This document shows, one piece after another, positions 23,286 to 35,168 of a stretch of DNA of 64,000 bases; positions within the stretch are counted from its first letter, which is position 1; each line of letters starts with the position of its first letter. Position numbers and translations under genes: made by a program. The stretch covers positions 62,001-126,000 of the forward strand of contig JALNQF010000032.1 in the NCBI GenBank assembly GCA_028456385.1, given 5' to 3'. This DNA is from Ophiosphaerella korrae. Taxonomy: Eukaryota > Ascomycota > Dothideomycetes > Pleosporales > Phaeosphaeriaceae. The notes beneath the pieces were generated by a model. The model was not told the DNA's origin. It made no database searches and worked only from the letters and a program-made list of their open reading frames with translations.

Positions 23286-24967
23286 ATGACTAGCCACAAT
23301 TTGGTGGACGTTTCAGTATATTCAGAGGCTGTCAAGTCTGCACCAATATTCGACATTGACCGCCCCTTGACACCACCGAGGTCATCAAAATCCAGCCAAC
23401 CCATTTCTCCGACCGATGAGGGCCATGACACAGCTGTTCGTACGCCTCTCGTGGCACTTGCTGAGGAGATAATGAGCAACGCTCGTAAGCTCAGCGAATA
23501 TTGTGCGGCGCATTCACTACCACAACCATCATTCGATCTTGAAGGTCCGGAAGACTACTCGAGTGACCTCCCAGATGATATCCAGGAAGTGCGAGCCAAG
23601 CTTCGCGGTGCTACTGCCGATCTACAGATTCTCGCAGCTGGCCCTAAAGAAAACATCATGTGGATGGCCTGGAGCTACCATGATGTTTCTCTTCTCCATT
23701 ATGTTTCTCACTTTAAGATTGCCGAAGCTGTGCCACTTTATGGGACGGTAGCCATCGAGGAGGTAAGTGTGCCTTAGTCTTGCATTTTGTTTGACCCACT
23801 AGTTGACTTCACCCTCAGCTTGCGTACGCCACAGAAACTTCTCCTAACCGTTTGATGAGAATGATTCGCTATCTCACTCTACGTCATGTGTTTGCTGAAC
23901 CAAGCCCCGGCCGCATTGCACACACGCCCTCGAGCAGACAGCTCGTAACGTCCGAGCATGTTCGAAGCTGGGTGGACGTGCGAACAGAAGAAACTGGACC
24001 TGCAGCATTTGGGTTGGTAGCAGCCTCAAAGCGATGGGGCACGGACTCACAAGAACTTGGTCAGACGGCTTTCAGTCATGTGCATTCGAATGGCGAACTC
24101 TCGCGTTTCGGTTTATTGGCACTGCCTGAAAACAGACACCGTGAAATAAGATTCGCAAATTTAATGAAGGCACTGCAAGCCACGGAGCCATATGACTTGA
24201 AGCACACTGTGAGTGGATATGACTGGAAAGGTCTAGGTGACCAAGCGCTTGTTGTGGATGTTGGAGGAAGCAGCATGGCAGCCACGGCACAGGCAATTGT
24301 TAGAGCATTTCCAAACCTGACTGTTGTAGTGCAAGAGTAAGTCCCAAGAATCTGTTGATGTTGAAGGCTTGATATTTATTCGCCAATGCTAGTCTACCTA
24401 CAGTGGTTACTCAAGGCCGGAAGATACTGCCAGTGGAGTTTTCGGACCGAATCACCTTCCAAGAGTACGATTTCCTGAAGCAGACCCAGCCGATCACTAA
24501 TGCGTCGGCGTACATCTTCCGCCACATCCTTCATGATTGGTAAGTAACCTCGCAGTGTGCTGCTCTTCAAGTTTGCCAAAGCTGAAATTTACCCTGATCC
24601 GCAGGTCGCATAAATATGCCACCTTAGCGCTTCGCAACACTGCTTCCATCCTTCAACCCGGCCAAAAGCTGATCATAATTGATGTGGTGATGCCAGTACG
24701 TGAAATTAGATATTACGCATTAGTGACTAGATATTGACTGACCTCATCCGAAAGGCTCCACGTTCCGCAGAATCTACCGTCGAACGCACGCTCCGCAGTT
24801 CCGACATGGAGATGATGGTGCAGTTCAACGCCCTAGAGCGCGAGGCTCGTGACTGGGAAGATCTTATCAAGGAAGCAGATCCTCGCATGCGGATTCAAAG
24901 TATCCACAAACCTGCACGAAGCGCAAATTCTATCATCGAGATAGTGTTGGAAGCGAGGGATGGTTGA
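23286..24967 (+). CDS. SAM-dependent O-methyltransferase, sterigmatocystin OMT type
   Basis: Five exons (23286-23762, 23819-24336, 24393-24539, 24605-24695, 24755-24967) join in frame to 481 aa; the four introns are 56-65 nt with GTAAGT or GTACGT donors. The architecture is an N-terminal winged-helix dimerisation region followed by the Rossmann domain. The SAM loop is VVDVGGSSMAATAQAI, and the catalytic His is in RHILHDW, a motif that needs intron 3 removed. The family methylates phenolic, enolic or carboxylic oxygens. It follows the PKS in the same direction and most likely tailors its product. The SAM loop has Ser-Ser-Met where many homologues have a second Gly, a mild variation. About 80 residues precede the dimerisation helices. 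Confidence 0.9.
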
Positions 24968-25378
24968 ACGAACTAGGCACATTTGTACGCAGTGATCGGT
25001 CACTAGGAGAATCTCAGTCTGTGTTTGATATGTGATATTGTAGCACAACTTATTTTAAACTGAATTCTCATATCTTTTGTTTTTCTCCGCAAGTGCAGCC
25101 ATGATAAAACATGAATCTCCCAAAAAGAAACCCATGTACACCTTGTCCGTAGCCTTAGTCCCAAAGCCTTGCAGGCGTGCGCTGCGCTTCTCTCTACAGT
25201 ACGGTACGTGCCGGCCCCGTCTAAGCGTCGAAGAGGTGGGGCAATGATTAGTACATTCATTGCGCCGACTTCGAGACTCGGGGAGAGGATAGTGGCCCAA
25301 GAACTGGCGTAAAACTGTAACCTTTGACCGCCCCTTGGATCATTTTCTCTGGCGCAATCGCCCAAGCATTATCTTGAG
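24968..25378. other. Spacer between O-methyltransferase and P450
   Basis: This 411-bp spacer between two co-oriented tailoring genes must include the P450 promoter. No gene is seen. Confidence 0.5.
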
Positions 25379-27015
25379 ATGTTGGTATTGCAGGTAGTAC
25401 TTTTTACAGCCAAGTATTGGCCCGCAATACTATTCACGGTCGCGTTTGCTTTCCTTGCTCACCAAAAGTTCAACAAAGGTCTCAACAAGTATCCCGGCCC
25501 GTTTTTTGCTGCATATACCGACTGGTGGAGGTTTGCCGAAAGTTGGAGTCGAGCAACGCACTTTACGCACCAGAGTCTTCACAGGAAGTATGGAGATATT
25601 GTGCGCTTAGGACCGAATTCGCTCTCTTTCGCCGACCCAAAGGCTCTTTCTGTCATTTATGGTTTCAACAAGGGGATGATCAAGAGCGATTTCTATCCCG
25701 TTCAGCAACCAATCGCTAAAGGGGTGCGCATTCACTCGCTTTTTAGCACAACAGATGAGGATTATCATGCCAAGTATCGACGCTGCGTGAATGGCGCATT
25801 CGCAATGACAACCCTAAGAGGCTACGAGCCACTAGTGGACAGTACGACAGATGCCTTCGTCGAGCAAACGATTAAACGCTATTGCGGTAGCAACAAAGAG
25901 TGTAATTTCTATCGATGGCTACAGTTCTATGCACTAGACGTCATCGGTGAGTTGACATGGAGCAAGCGGATGGGGTTTCTCGACGACGACCGGGATGTTG
26001 GCAATGTCTGCAAGTCGATGGCAGCCAATCTCGCCTATGCAGCACCTATTGGTCAGATGCCTTGGCTTGATCTCATATGGGTCAAGAATCCGGTCCGACT
26101 ACGATTGCAAGAATGGGGTTGGATCAGGTCTGTGACCCTTCCCACCACGAAATTCGCCCTCCGGCAGAATGAAGACCGTGCTGGTGAGCTTGCAAAGATT
26201 AGAAGAGATGGAGGCCTTGATGGAGAATCAAGGAAGACGCATGATTTCCTGCTCAAGTTTACCCAAGCTCGTTAGTGTGTGTCACGATACTTCGAAAGCA
26301 GTAAGCTGATCTCATCCCAGAACATGACCACCCTGACTTCATGGACAATGGGCAGGTCCTCGCAACATGTAACAGTATGATTACTGCTGGGACAGAGACA
26401 ACCGCAATCACGCTCAGCTCCATCTTTCACAACTTGATGCAGCATCCATCTGTGTACTGCAAGCTCATGGTAGAAATCGATAGAGCAGTAAGAGATGGTA
26501 TCATTATCGAGCGACGAAACAAAAAGGTGAGCTGGACAGAAGCCCAGAGGTTATCATACCTGGACGCCGTCATACAAGAGTCATTTAGACTACATCCTGC
26601 TGTCGGTATGACACAAGAAAAAGTCGTGCCTGCGCAGGGCCTTGAGATTGCTGGACACTACATCCCTGGAAATACGATTGTGGGATGCAACCCATGGGTC
26701 TTACAGCGACGCCCGGAAATCTTTGGTGACGACGTCGATGCCTTCCGTCCGGAACGCTGGCTTGAGGCCTCGGCAGACCAGCTCAGAAACATGAAGGCAG
26801 CGATGTTTCAGTTTGGCGGTGGATCGAGGACGTGTATCGGCAAACACATTGCTTTGTTCAGCATTTACAAATTCGTGCCGACCTTCCTGCGCAACTTTAA
26901 CATGCAACAGATCAAGGAAGACGAGTACCGGCATCAATGCGTATGGATGGTACGCATCGAAGGGTTTTACGCAAAACTCTCCAAAAGGCATCAGGATTAC
27001 GGTGTTGATTCTTGA
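25379..27015 (+). CDS. Cytochrome P450 monooxygenase (cluster tailoring)
   Basis: Two exons, 25379-26270 and 26321-27015, give 528 aa; the 50-nt intron has a GTTAGT donor and CATCCCAG acceptor. The N-terminus carries a membrane anchor (residues 1-28) and a Pro-Gly hinge (KYPGPFFAAY). Exon 2 has the helix-I motif AGTETT, the ExxR motif in ESFRLHP, PERW and the heme-binding FGGGSRTCIGKH with C469. Class II fungal P450s of this layout hydroxylate or epoxidise on the endoplasmic reticulum with an NADPH reductase partner. Placed just after the O-methyltransferase and on the same strand, it is the likely oxidase of the pathway. Unlike the relic at 9601-10226 it is complete; the two are of different families. 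Confidence 0.93.
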
Positions 27016-29521
27016 AGAGCGGGAAGCCAGCATGGCTCGTGCGTTATATATTGATGACAAAAGACCTGCGACGCCGTCAAGTAGCCTTCAATGATTTCTA
27101 TCCGCCCTTCTTTGATTGTTGAAGGACTTGTAGCCAAGTATTCTTTCCCATGCTCATGCTTTTCGCGCGCAGTCATGTAGCGCAGCGGGTTAAAGTCGAG
27201 CCATTGCACGGATACGCTCAGTCGGTCCCGTAATATTAGAATGTACCCTGTAGGCTGTTTGCCGGTTGGCCCTAACTCCGCGTTCCATGTGGGGCCAGGT
27301 GCTAAGAATTTAAAATCATTACAAGACGCTAGATGCTTAATGCGCACTGCAGAGTAGCTGGTACGGCCTAAATCGCCACAAATCGTATGATATACTACCG
27401 CGACCCTATTTCTTTGAATTATTAATGTGAGTATATCTTATTTATTAACTAATCAATTGGTGACCTGGATCAAAGATGTGATGAGTATTAACAAATATCT
27501 ACACATTGTAAGAATTGATTGACATTAAAACCTAGTTCATGCGCAAATATTTCAACCTCTCGAATATTACTGCACGCCACCAACATCAACGCTGAAGGTC
27601 TGGAGTTTAGTTCAAGAGGTGGAGAATCCAGCCAGATCTACAGAGCCTTTTTGCCCAGGTTACTCGTAAGCTGACGCTGACGCTGACGTTGATGTTGACA
27701 CTCATGCTGACACTACTTAGGAGCATTATGATATTTTATCCTTATTGCCTTCCAGGGCTGCTATTGGTCGCCGTTATCTCTTTTTCATCACTATTATGCA
27801 AGTGTGGTAGATTTTCCAGTAAAAAGATCAGATTTGATACTTTCTAGCAGTCGCCTTGTGTATTAGGGCATTGATGAGAATCATTAAACCACCTAGCCCT
27901 GCAATTGGAACGTCGAAAGTGGCTAACTATTAATTTTCCGCCTTTTCGTCCGTGAAGGTTGATGGTATCATACCAGCCAACTGAAGGAAGGCTCAAACGG
28001 GGAACCTCAAGCGGACCATTACTGTCGCACTTTTCTGTTGGTGGTTCAGCACAAGTCATCAATGCAGTTGAGTAGTCAGCACGGATGAAGACCCCGAGTC
28101 TCAGCTTTGGGAACCAAGGGAGCATGCAGGCATATTGTTACATCAAAATCATTGTACCAACAATGGCGCCCGGGGAAAGGGCCAAGATGCCGCTCGCTTC
28201 GCTTGCTTTCAAATTGGGTATGCAACTCGCTCCTATTGCATTGAAATAGGCGAACTCATAGTTCTCTCCCAAGCATGCCCAAAGCTTGGCTGTTTGCGTC
28301 TCAAACGTCTGCTAATTCGATCGATCTTGCGCCGTATAGGCATGAGAGTAGTAGTATCGCCGGAATCCTGCAAAGCCGTGGTGAGTGCGTGCTGGATGTA
28401 AAGACGCAGCTCGTTTTCTGGCAGGCACAAGTCCAGAAGGATAAGGATTCCTGCGGAGTAGCTATACTGTCTCCCATCGCTAAATCTCCGCCTTTGTTCA
28501 CATATGCCGTGACAGCTCGCTGTCGTACCGATGAGTCGTTCGATAGGCGGTGTAGTTCCAGCCCTTGATCTGCTAAAATGCACAGCATATGAATATTGTA
28601 GCCAAAGCAGTGGTAAAAATGCAATTTTATAGCATAAATGGTCAATGCAATGCAAGTGAGCACACTCGGCGTCGATACCTAACACTAAAAATCCCCATCT
28701 TTAGCCTTCTGACGTCGGATCCGATAAATTGCCGGCTATACGGGCGTAACCAGGGCCTCCGTAGGCAACTAGGGTCCAATGCAAATTACAGTAAGCGATG
28801 GCCAGCAGCAACAAACGAGATGCACACATTATACTAGAGGTCTTGGTAGTTGGGAGCAAGAACCATTCGTAGATGTAATTGCAGCGGCCCCGACTGATGT
28901 CTATCTCCCTGTACCGCTCGTTGCCTCTCACCTTTATACTAGTGCTAGCCACCAGGGTGCGCTCAATGGGATAATTACCAAAATCGTCAGAGATACATTT
29001 CTCGCCATTTTCAATAGATGCTTTGGCTAGAAAATCTCGTTACCACTCACGTGGGGCCGACAATAAAGTGCAAGGCACATCGTTTACCCGTTGTGTAACT
29101 AGCGTGGAAGGAGTGCAAGGCCAACATATAAGCACCAAGCATGCAGATAAGCCTTGTCTGTTTAGAACGGTCTCGGACCGGGCTGAGTGTTGCATGCCAT
29201 ACCAACAAACGTCCAGTCTGATCTGCAGCAGGCTCGAGCCCGGGGCCAAACGGGCGATACTAATCACTCAGGAAGAGCGTTCAAAACGCCCTAAGAATCA
29301 AACGGGACGCCAAGACTACCCCCACGACGCGCGTAATAGCAGGAGCAGAACAAGAAATGGACCCCGGGTCGAACAGGCCCTAAACTGGTGGCCTCTCAGT
29401 TTTGCAGCTACTATATCAGGGTAAATACATTTCTTTAGGTCTTCGGGAGCAGGCCACTTCATCTCACTCGAGTACCTGTCCTGTTATGTCCTTTACTCAC
29501 CACACGCGCTAAGCTAGCAAT
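27016..29521. other. 2.5-kb spacer between P450 and Myb gene
   Basis: No gene can be supported. A minus-strand open frame at 26997-27347 overlaps the P450 3' end and could be a last exon (it is preceded by CTCTGCAG), but it has no recognisable motif. Around 27400-27550 and 27720-27840 the DNA is AT-rich. Other open frames are short and lack ATG starts or motifs. Confidence 0.45.
27671..27713. repeat. Degenerate TGACGC hexamer repeat
   Basis: About seven consecutive hexamers of the type CTGACG/TTGATG/CTGACA form a short imperfect tandem repeat in a non-coding spacer. Confidence 0.6.
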
Positions 29522-30835
29522 ATGGATCTTCAGTTGGGAGACCGCGGGAGTGGTAGGCGTAATACAGCAAAGAGATGGACTGCAGAGGAGGATGCCACGT
29601 TACGAGAGCTTGTTATGGAGTCAGGTATAGAATTCCCCTTCATTTTCGTATGACCTCAGTTCTTATTGACGGTTGCTAATGCAGGGGAGGAGGCGATCAG
29701 CTGGGTAGATGTCTCTAGGCACCTTTCTGGCCGAACTAACAAAGACAGTCGCAGGCGATGGACTAAGATCAAGGACAACTTCAATAGAGGTATTTGGAGC
29801 CAGGAGGAGGATGAAAGTCTTCGCGTAGCTGTAGAACGATTTGGTCAGCGATGGGCCCTTGTCACTGAGGTGGTTGAAACTCGGAGTCCCGACCGTACGT
29901 AGATGTCAAATTCCGTAAGCGCCATACATAACTGACTGGAAGACAAAGAATGTCAAAAACGCTGGCGCAATGCATTGGATCCAAAAATTAGCGGCACTGT
30001 GTCGTGGTCAACTGAAGAAGTCGGTAATCGAAGCCATTGCAACAATGATGGCTAACATCCTTGCAGGATCAGCTTCTCCGAGCTGCAGTCTCTGAGATAG
30101 GTAAAAACTGGTCTCAGATCTCAGATCGGTACTTTTCAAATCGAAGCCCGCTCAGTCTTAGCAATAGGTGAGTCCGCAGTGCTGGCTGGGATATATGGCG
30201 TCAACTCACTTCACATCAGGTATACTTCCTTCGAACAACATTCGAAGAACTCTACACTACCAGGCGGGGAGCTACAGCCTCACCACTCATCTATGGCCCA
30301 AAAGAACTCAAAGTCACGTCCAGCACAGAACCACGCGTCTGTCACCGACAGCAGCACCCGATTCCCAGAAGCATCTAACGATCTCATCACACCATCTACG
30401 ACAGATGTTATCGACCACTCACACTTTGACGAAGCACTGGAAGGCACCGACTTGCAATTCACTTGGCAGGATGTACCTTGCGACTTCGTAGACGATAGCA
30501 TGCTCGACTCTAACATAGATCATCCCTCCCGTTTAGACACAGCTCTGCCACAGGAGTGCGTGCCCTATCTTGTCAACACTCCATCTTCGAATGATTCTAC
30601 CCTTCCTTCAGATGTCCAAATGACAACGCCATTAACATCTACTCTTCTATCTCAAGAATTAGACCTTGTTCCTCCCCATATGGTACAGACTTCGTCTTGC
30701 GTCCCAGCCCATCAACCTCCGAGTGGTGCAGCAAGCTCTATTTTGGTTTTGGAGAACCTTGATGATGAGACAAGGGACGCAGTCTTACGACTCATATGGA
30801 GCAAAACGAGGCGTACGACGTTGCGGCTGGAGTGA
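29522..30835 (+). CDS. Three-repeat Myb-like DNA-binding protein
   Basis: Five exons (29522-29624, 29685-29894, 29949-30019, 30067-30167, 30220-30835) join in frame to 366 aa, with introns of 47-60 nt. The N-terminal 145 residues form three Myb/SANT repeats: RWTAEEDATLRELV..ISWVDVSRHL, then IWSQEEDESLRVAV..RWALVTEVV..QCQKRWRN, then SWSTEEDQLLRAAV..NWSQISDRY. The Trp spacing is that of R1R2R3 Myb proteins, although the third helices of repeats 1 and 3 are imperfect. The C-terminal part is low-complexity, rich in Ser, Thr, Pro and acidic residues, as in activation domains. It lies 2.5 kb beyond the P450 and is the only regulator in the window, so it is the candidate pathway regulator; zinc-cluster proteins are more usual in that role. 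Confidence 0.85.
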
Positions 30836-31261
30836 CACACGGCCGGAGCTACTGGCTCGCGTTTACTTGATAGATGAGAAGACTTGCAACTGGCGGCTGG
30901 GATAAAGCTAATCTAACTTAACATCTTATAAATAGTGGATGAAAAAGAAGACATTTTATAGGAGTTAATGACTCATAACTTGAGGAAGAAAGAAACTAAG
31001 AAAAAGTAGAGTAAACTAATAAAGAATTTATTAATCTACTTAGCTAAGCTACCGATGAAGTATTTATACCGTTTCTAGAGTAGGATATGCATAGCTAAGG
31101 TTGATACTTCTACTAAAGAGCTTGACTGTTGTAATTGACCTCATTACAGAAGCGTTCAAAATCCGAGAATTCTGAGCTTTAGTATTGTGAACCGCCATTG
31201 ACCTACACACTCGATGCGATTGACATCCAGACCGCAGGACCAAGATGAACTTAAAGCTTCA
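30836..31261. other. Convergent 3' spacer
   Basis: The 3' flanks of the Myb gene (+) and the second hydrolase (-) meet here. It is AT-rich, especially 30905-31060, and has no gene. Confidence 0.5.
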
Positions 31262-32103
31262 TCAAGCCAAGAAAATATTCAGTTGTTGGCTGTATGCTTC
31301 GGGTGCCTGATAGAGATGCCCATGTCCAGAGTCAGGATAAAGATGCAATTGTGCATTGGGCAACTGTTGTTGCATCAACCAGCTGTTGGGTGTTGGGGTC
31401 ATAACGTCATTTTTCTCATTGGTGACCAAGATTGGGACGTCGACTTTCTTGAACCGTTCGAAAAAGGTCAAGTCGGCGACAAACTTTGTTATAGCAGCTT
31501 GCTGCTTCTGGCCTCCAGCTCGGTCAACAAAAGCTGTACGCGTCTCTCCAGGGAAACTTCTTTCCTTTATTCTTTCCCACCAAGCATGGCCAAGTGCTCT
31601 ACTTGTGTCAGATGGATAAAAGAATAATTTCATCATATCTTCCTCTGCAGGTAGCTCAGATCCTCCAGCAAGTTCAAAGATTTCTGGAGGAGCAGACACG
31701 GCACCGTCTGCATAACTTGACTGGGTCCCGGACAGAACCAACTTGTTTACGATGTTTGGATGTTCCACTGCAATGATTTGCGCAATCAGCCCTCCCATGG
31801 AGAATCCAAGAAAATCTGCCTTAATAACACCTATCGCGGAGAGAAACCCCACTACAGTAGCCGCGGCCTCCTGAAGGGTGTCTGGAATTGTACCCTCGCT
31901 GTGCCCGCAGCCAACATTATCGAAGAGGATGAGTTCTCGACTGCGCGCAATGCTGTTCGCAAGTAGGGGATCAATGATATCCATGGTGCTCGGAAGTGAG
32001 TAATGAATACAAGAGGGATACCGCTGCCTGTTCCAAGTCGCCGGTAAGCGATCTTTGTTCCATTGACGGAAACGAATTGAGTCGGGGAGGATTGGAACGC
32101 CAT
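31262..32103 (-). pseudogene. Alpha/beta hydrolase with single-base frame break
   Basis: From ATG at 32103 the frame reads as the start of a classic alpha/beta hydrolase (VSVNGTKIAYRRLGTG, then PLVFITHFR). It then loses frame at about 31987-31993, and the rest continues in a neighbouring frame as MDIIDPLLAN..DNVGCGHSEG to a stop at 31262. Homologues have R-G-T-M-D at the break, so one base appears to be missing; no intron fits the 20-odd bases available. Downstream parts are intact: nucleophile in GFSMGG and catalytic His in DSGHGHLYQ. Either the gene died recently or the assembly has a one-base error. If intact it would be a roughly 280-aa cytosolic hydrolase at the right edge of the cluster. 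Confidence 0.7.
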
Positions 32104-32445
32104 GGTAACGCGTAGCTGTGGTAAGTGGAAAGACTCAAAGGTATTCTCGCGATGATAATTATCGCCAAGTGCTCTTACGATTATATCATGTTGAGGATCA
32201 CGATTAGTATACGGAGTCTCACGTGGTTACTCAACTTTAGGTAGTACGAGTTGACGAATCATCTGCTCCGATGAGTAAACGTGATTAGAATGAGCAGCCA
32301 CTATTAACCAAATAAGGCAAAAATCAATGCTGATATATGTTGACATATGTTAATAGTAATATTCCGAGCTTATTTACATGGACTAAGTACTACGGAAAGT
32401 AATCAATAGAATAACTGATAACTGAGCCGTGAGATAGGTTTTCAA
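32104..32445. other. Spacer between hydrolase and RNase-like gene
   Basis: This AT-rich spacer contains the hydrolase promoter and the 3' flank of the RNase-like gene. No gene is seen. Confidence 0.5.
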
Positions 32446-33058
32446 TTAGGTACAGTGCTGGAAGAACAGTTTGCCCTGGAAGTCGGCAGCAACTTCGCTA
32501 TGGGTCATAACACCACAATACTTGGCGCCACCATTCTGGTTGACATAAACGACTCTCAAAGGAGTCTTCATTTTCTGCTTATCAGTCTTAACATCTTTCT
32601 CCCACTCAAGCTGCCCATTCTTTCCTGACGTTCCCTGCCAGAACACGGGATACTCCCAAAGCGGAGCACCCTTCACATCACACTCCCTAACTCCCCATAC
32701 GATATTGTCGCCGCCACCGTATTGGTGAGGATCACCTGATTTTCCTTTAATGAATCCAGCCTTGCTAGCTTGGCTCTTGGCATAGGCAATGTCGACTTTG
32801 AAGTTCTTTGTCTTCGATTGGTTGGAACTCGGAGAGCAAGTGACAGTATCGGCGCGAGCGTAAAGTGGTTCGGCCTTTGGGTTAGGTCAGCAACGATCGT
32901 ATTACCGATAGGCACTTTGAGGGCGTAATCTTTGACTAGTCTAAGGCGCTTCTACTTACCACCGCCGAGATGTCGCTTTCAGGCTGAGCGATCGGAGCTG
33001 GAGCAGCAAAGATGGGTGCTATAAGAGCACTAAGGAAGAAGACAGATGAGACACGCAT
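32446..33058 (-). CDS. Secreted RNase T1/N1-like protein
   Basis: Two exons, 33058-32960 and 32874-32446, give 175 aa; the 85-nt intron has a GTAAGT donor and CCCAAAG acceptor. Residues 1-18 are a clear signal peptide (hydrophobic, ending FAA before PAP). The mature part resembles small fungal guanyl-type ribonucleases: a PHQY motif, the Glu in LWEYPVF, the Arg in TPLRVVYV and the His in YCGVMTHS correspond to the His, Glu, Arg and His catalytic set of RNase T1. There are four Cys in the mature protein, consistent with disulphides. It is probably an active secreted RNase or an effector built on the same fold. It is unrelated to the metabolite cluster as far as can be seen. Confidence 0.8.
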
Positions 33059-34128
33059 GTTTGAATTTGGTTGGTAGAATTGGTCGTTCAAGTTTGCGCT
33101 CTTGGTGTTGGCTAAGCTGGGACGATCTAGAGGCGCACAATCAAAGAATAGAGTGAACTTTCCGATGATGAACATATAATTGAAGGGTGACCATCTTATA
33201 TACCAAAACAAGAGAGGGCAAAGCAACCATGAATGATTGCAGGAGGTAGTTAGACAAGCCGTATTACGTGCATGGTTCTACAACCCTTTCAGAGGCTGTA
33301 AAATACGACTAGCCTACTCAGCGTGAAACTGTACTACCAAAGGTTGGGGCCAGGACGATGCGTCCGTAAAGCTGGCCATGGTCACCAAACTGGGACTTGG
33401 TAAGTTTTCGCACATGGGCCTCAATATTCGGCATATTTGTACTAATATTAGACCAAAGCTGATTGTCACAAGTTTCCGGAACAAGCCAAGCATCACAACC
33501 TGGCGTTGAATTCCGACCGAAAAACTTTGCTCATAGGACAGAATACGATCAGAAAGATTGAAATATGTAGATGATCATGCATGCCGACGTCAGCACAGCC
33601 TCTTTCGGGCCGAGTATTAAGTGATCTGACCTGAATGAATTCAAAGCATCATGGATACTGGGAAATGAAGCCAATCTCTGGGATGCATAGGTAATTCTTG
33701 CAGATCGCAGCTAACCCAGTGTTCATCATATGCACGCCCTGGCGACTATCACTGCTCAGCCACGAGGGACGTGTTTCTATCCAATGCTGGCTTTGTATTA
33801 GCCCCTCAGAATAGAAGTGGCTGAAATCACCCCTTCAATCACATCCAGTGGTGCTATGCAGCATATTTTAGCGGCCAATTACTGATCAGATTCGGCCCAA
33901 CAACATTTCAGCGTTGAGGTATTTATTGGCATACCTTAGTGCCACAGCTGCGTGGTTTCGCAGGGTTGCGTCTCAGCCCTTTCCATTTTTAGAATAGTGA
34001 AGGCCTAGGCCCGGGTGGCCCTTAAACCCAGTTCATACCACCCATTTACGGATGCTCACACCCTCTTCCACATCTGTGTAAGTATTTCACTCGCTTTTGA
34101 ATACTTACGCAAGTCTTGGTAGAAAACA
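33059..34128. other. Intergenic stretch
   Basis: Divergent upstream regions of the RNase-like gene (-) and the DUF3632-like gene (+). No other gene is seen. Confidence 0.5.
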
Positions 34129-35168
34129 ATGGCTCAAAATATCCCATCTTCGCCGACACTTGACTCGAAGCTCTATGAGGAGTGGGACGATGAAGATGAC
34201 GTACGCTGGAAAGCCCCACTAGAGGCTCTCATCAATGGCACTCAAACGCCCCTTCAAGTAGCCCAGGATATCGATAACATGCTTCGCTCTGAAACTTCCG
34301 AACGGCTTCAAAAACTTACCGAATATGCTGGCTCTCACGACATGACTACCGAGGAACGAGAGTCACGCGATTGGGGAGACCTATATCCCCCAAATGCAAG
34401 TGCATTTGCACAGACAATCTTCAGGTCCTATTGTAGAGTATGCACCGCGTTCTCCCCGTACAGCGAAGGCCAGGATCGATTGATTCGATTTCTGAAGGAG
34501 CTAAAGAACCTTCCCAAATGGATGGCACCAGAAACGTACCCTGATGAAAAGGGTATGGTCCACCGAACCGAGTTTTGGGCTTTTGGGTACAACTGGATCG
34601 GACTTGAGGATGAGTTTCGAAGGCAGCATAGTGGTACGTTATTTCCACTTTTTCATTTATGCTCAGATCATTGTATTTCTTAAACTGTCGCAATATTCTC
34701 CATTATGTGCTCAGTTGGAAGCCGAGATACTCTTCCATATTAACGCAAACACAAGAACTCAAGCCTGAATACTATCCTAAAGACAATCGCTGGCGTAATT
34801 TCCAGCATACAATGGCCCGTATCACAGCGGGACAATTTATCTACTGTGCCCCATTCAATGCACTTCAAGATATCATGACACCTATCGAAAGAGACAGCAA
34901 GCGCGTACTTGAATACGATATAGTGGCTGCTGCACAATGGGTCATTTGGCCTACCGAATGCTACTATGTCCATCAAGAGTGCTTGAAAAGAGAGACTACA
35001 GAAAACAACTGGGAGGCGTGGAGCAAGGATCGATGGAGTCAGTGGAAACGGCAGTTTGGGCTCGTGATCGAGAATGAACTTTATGATGGCGAGACAAAGA
35101 GTATAGCAAAACAAGCCATTGATCAGATGAATCGGGTGGAAGAAGCAAGTGCAGAGGTCCATACATAA
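34129..35168 (+). CDS. DUF3632-like cytosolic protein of unknown function
   Basis: Two exons, 34129-34633 and 34756-35168, give about 305 aa. The donor is GTACGT; the acceptor is less certain, because using TGCTCAG at 34714 needs a different donor four bases or so downstream. Acidic N-terminus, no signal peptide and no membrane segment. Motifs typical of the fungal DUF3632 family are visible: a LIRFLKELKNLP helix, NRWRNFQHTMARITAG and a C-terminal RWSQWKRQF. The family is widespread and expanded in plant-associated ascomycetes; its function is unknown. It stands alone between two secreted-protein genes. Confidence 0.7.

Noticed and set aside
26997..27347. Minus-strand frame overlapping the P450 3' end
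   Set aside because: Could be a last exon but has no recognisable domain and no upstream exon to join; kept only as a note in the spacer entry.
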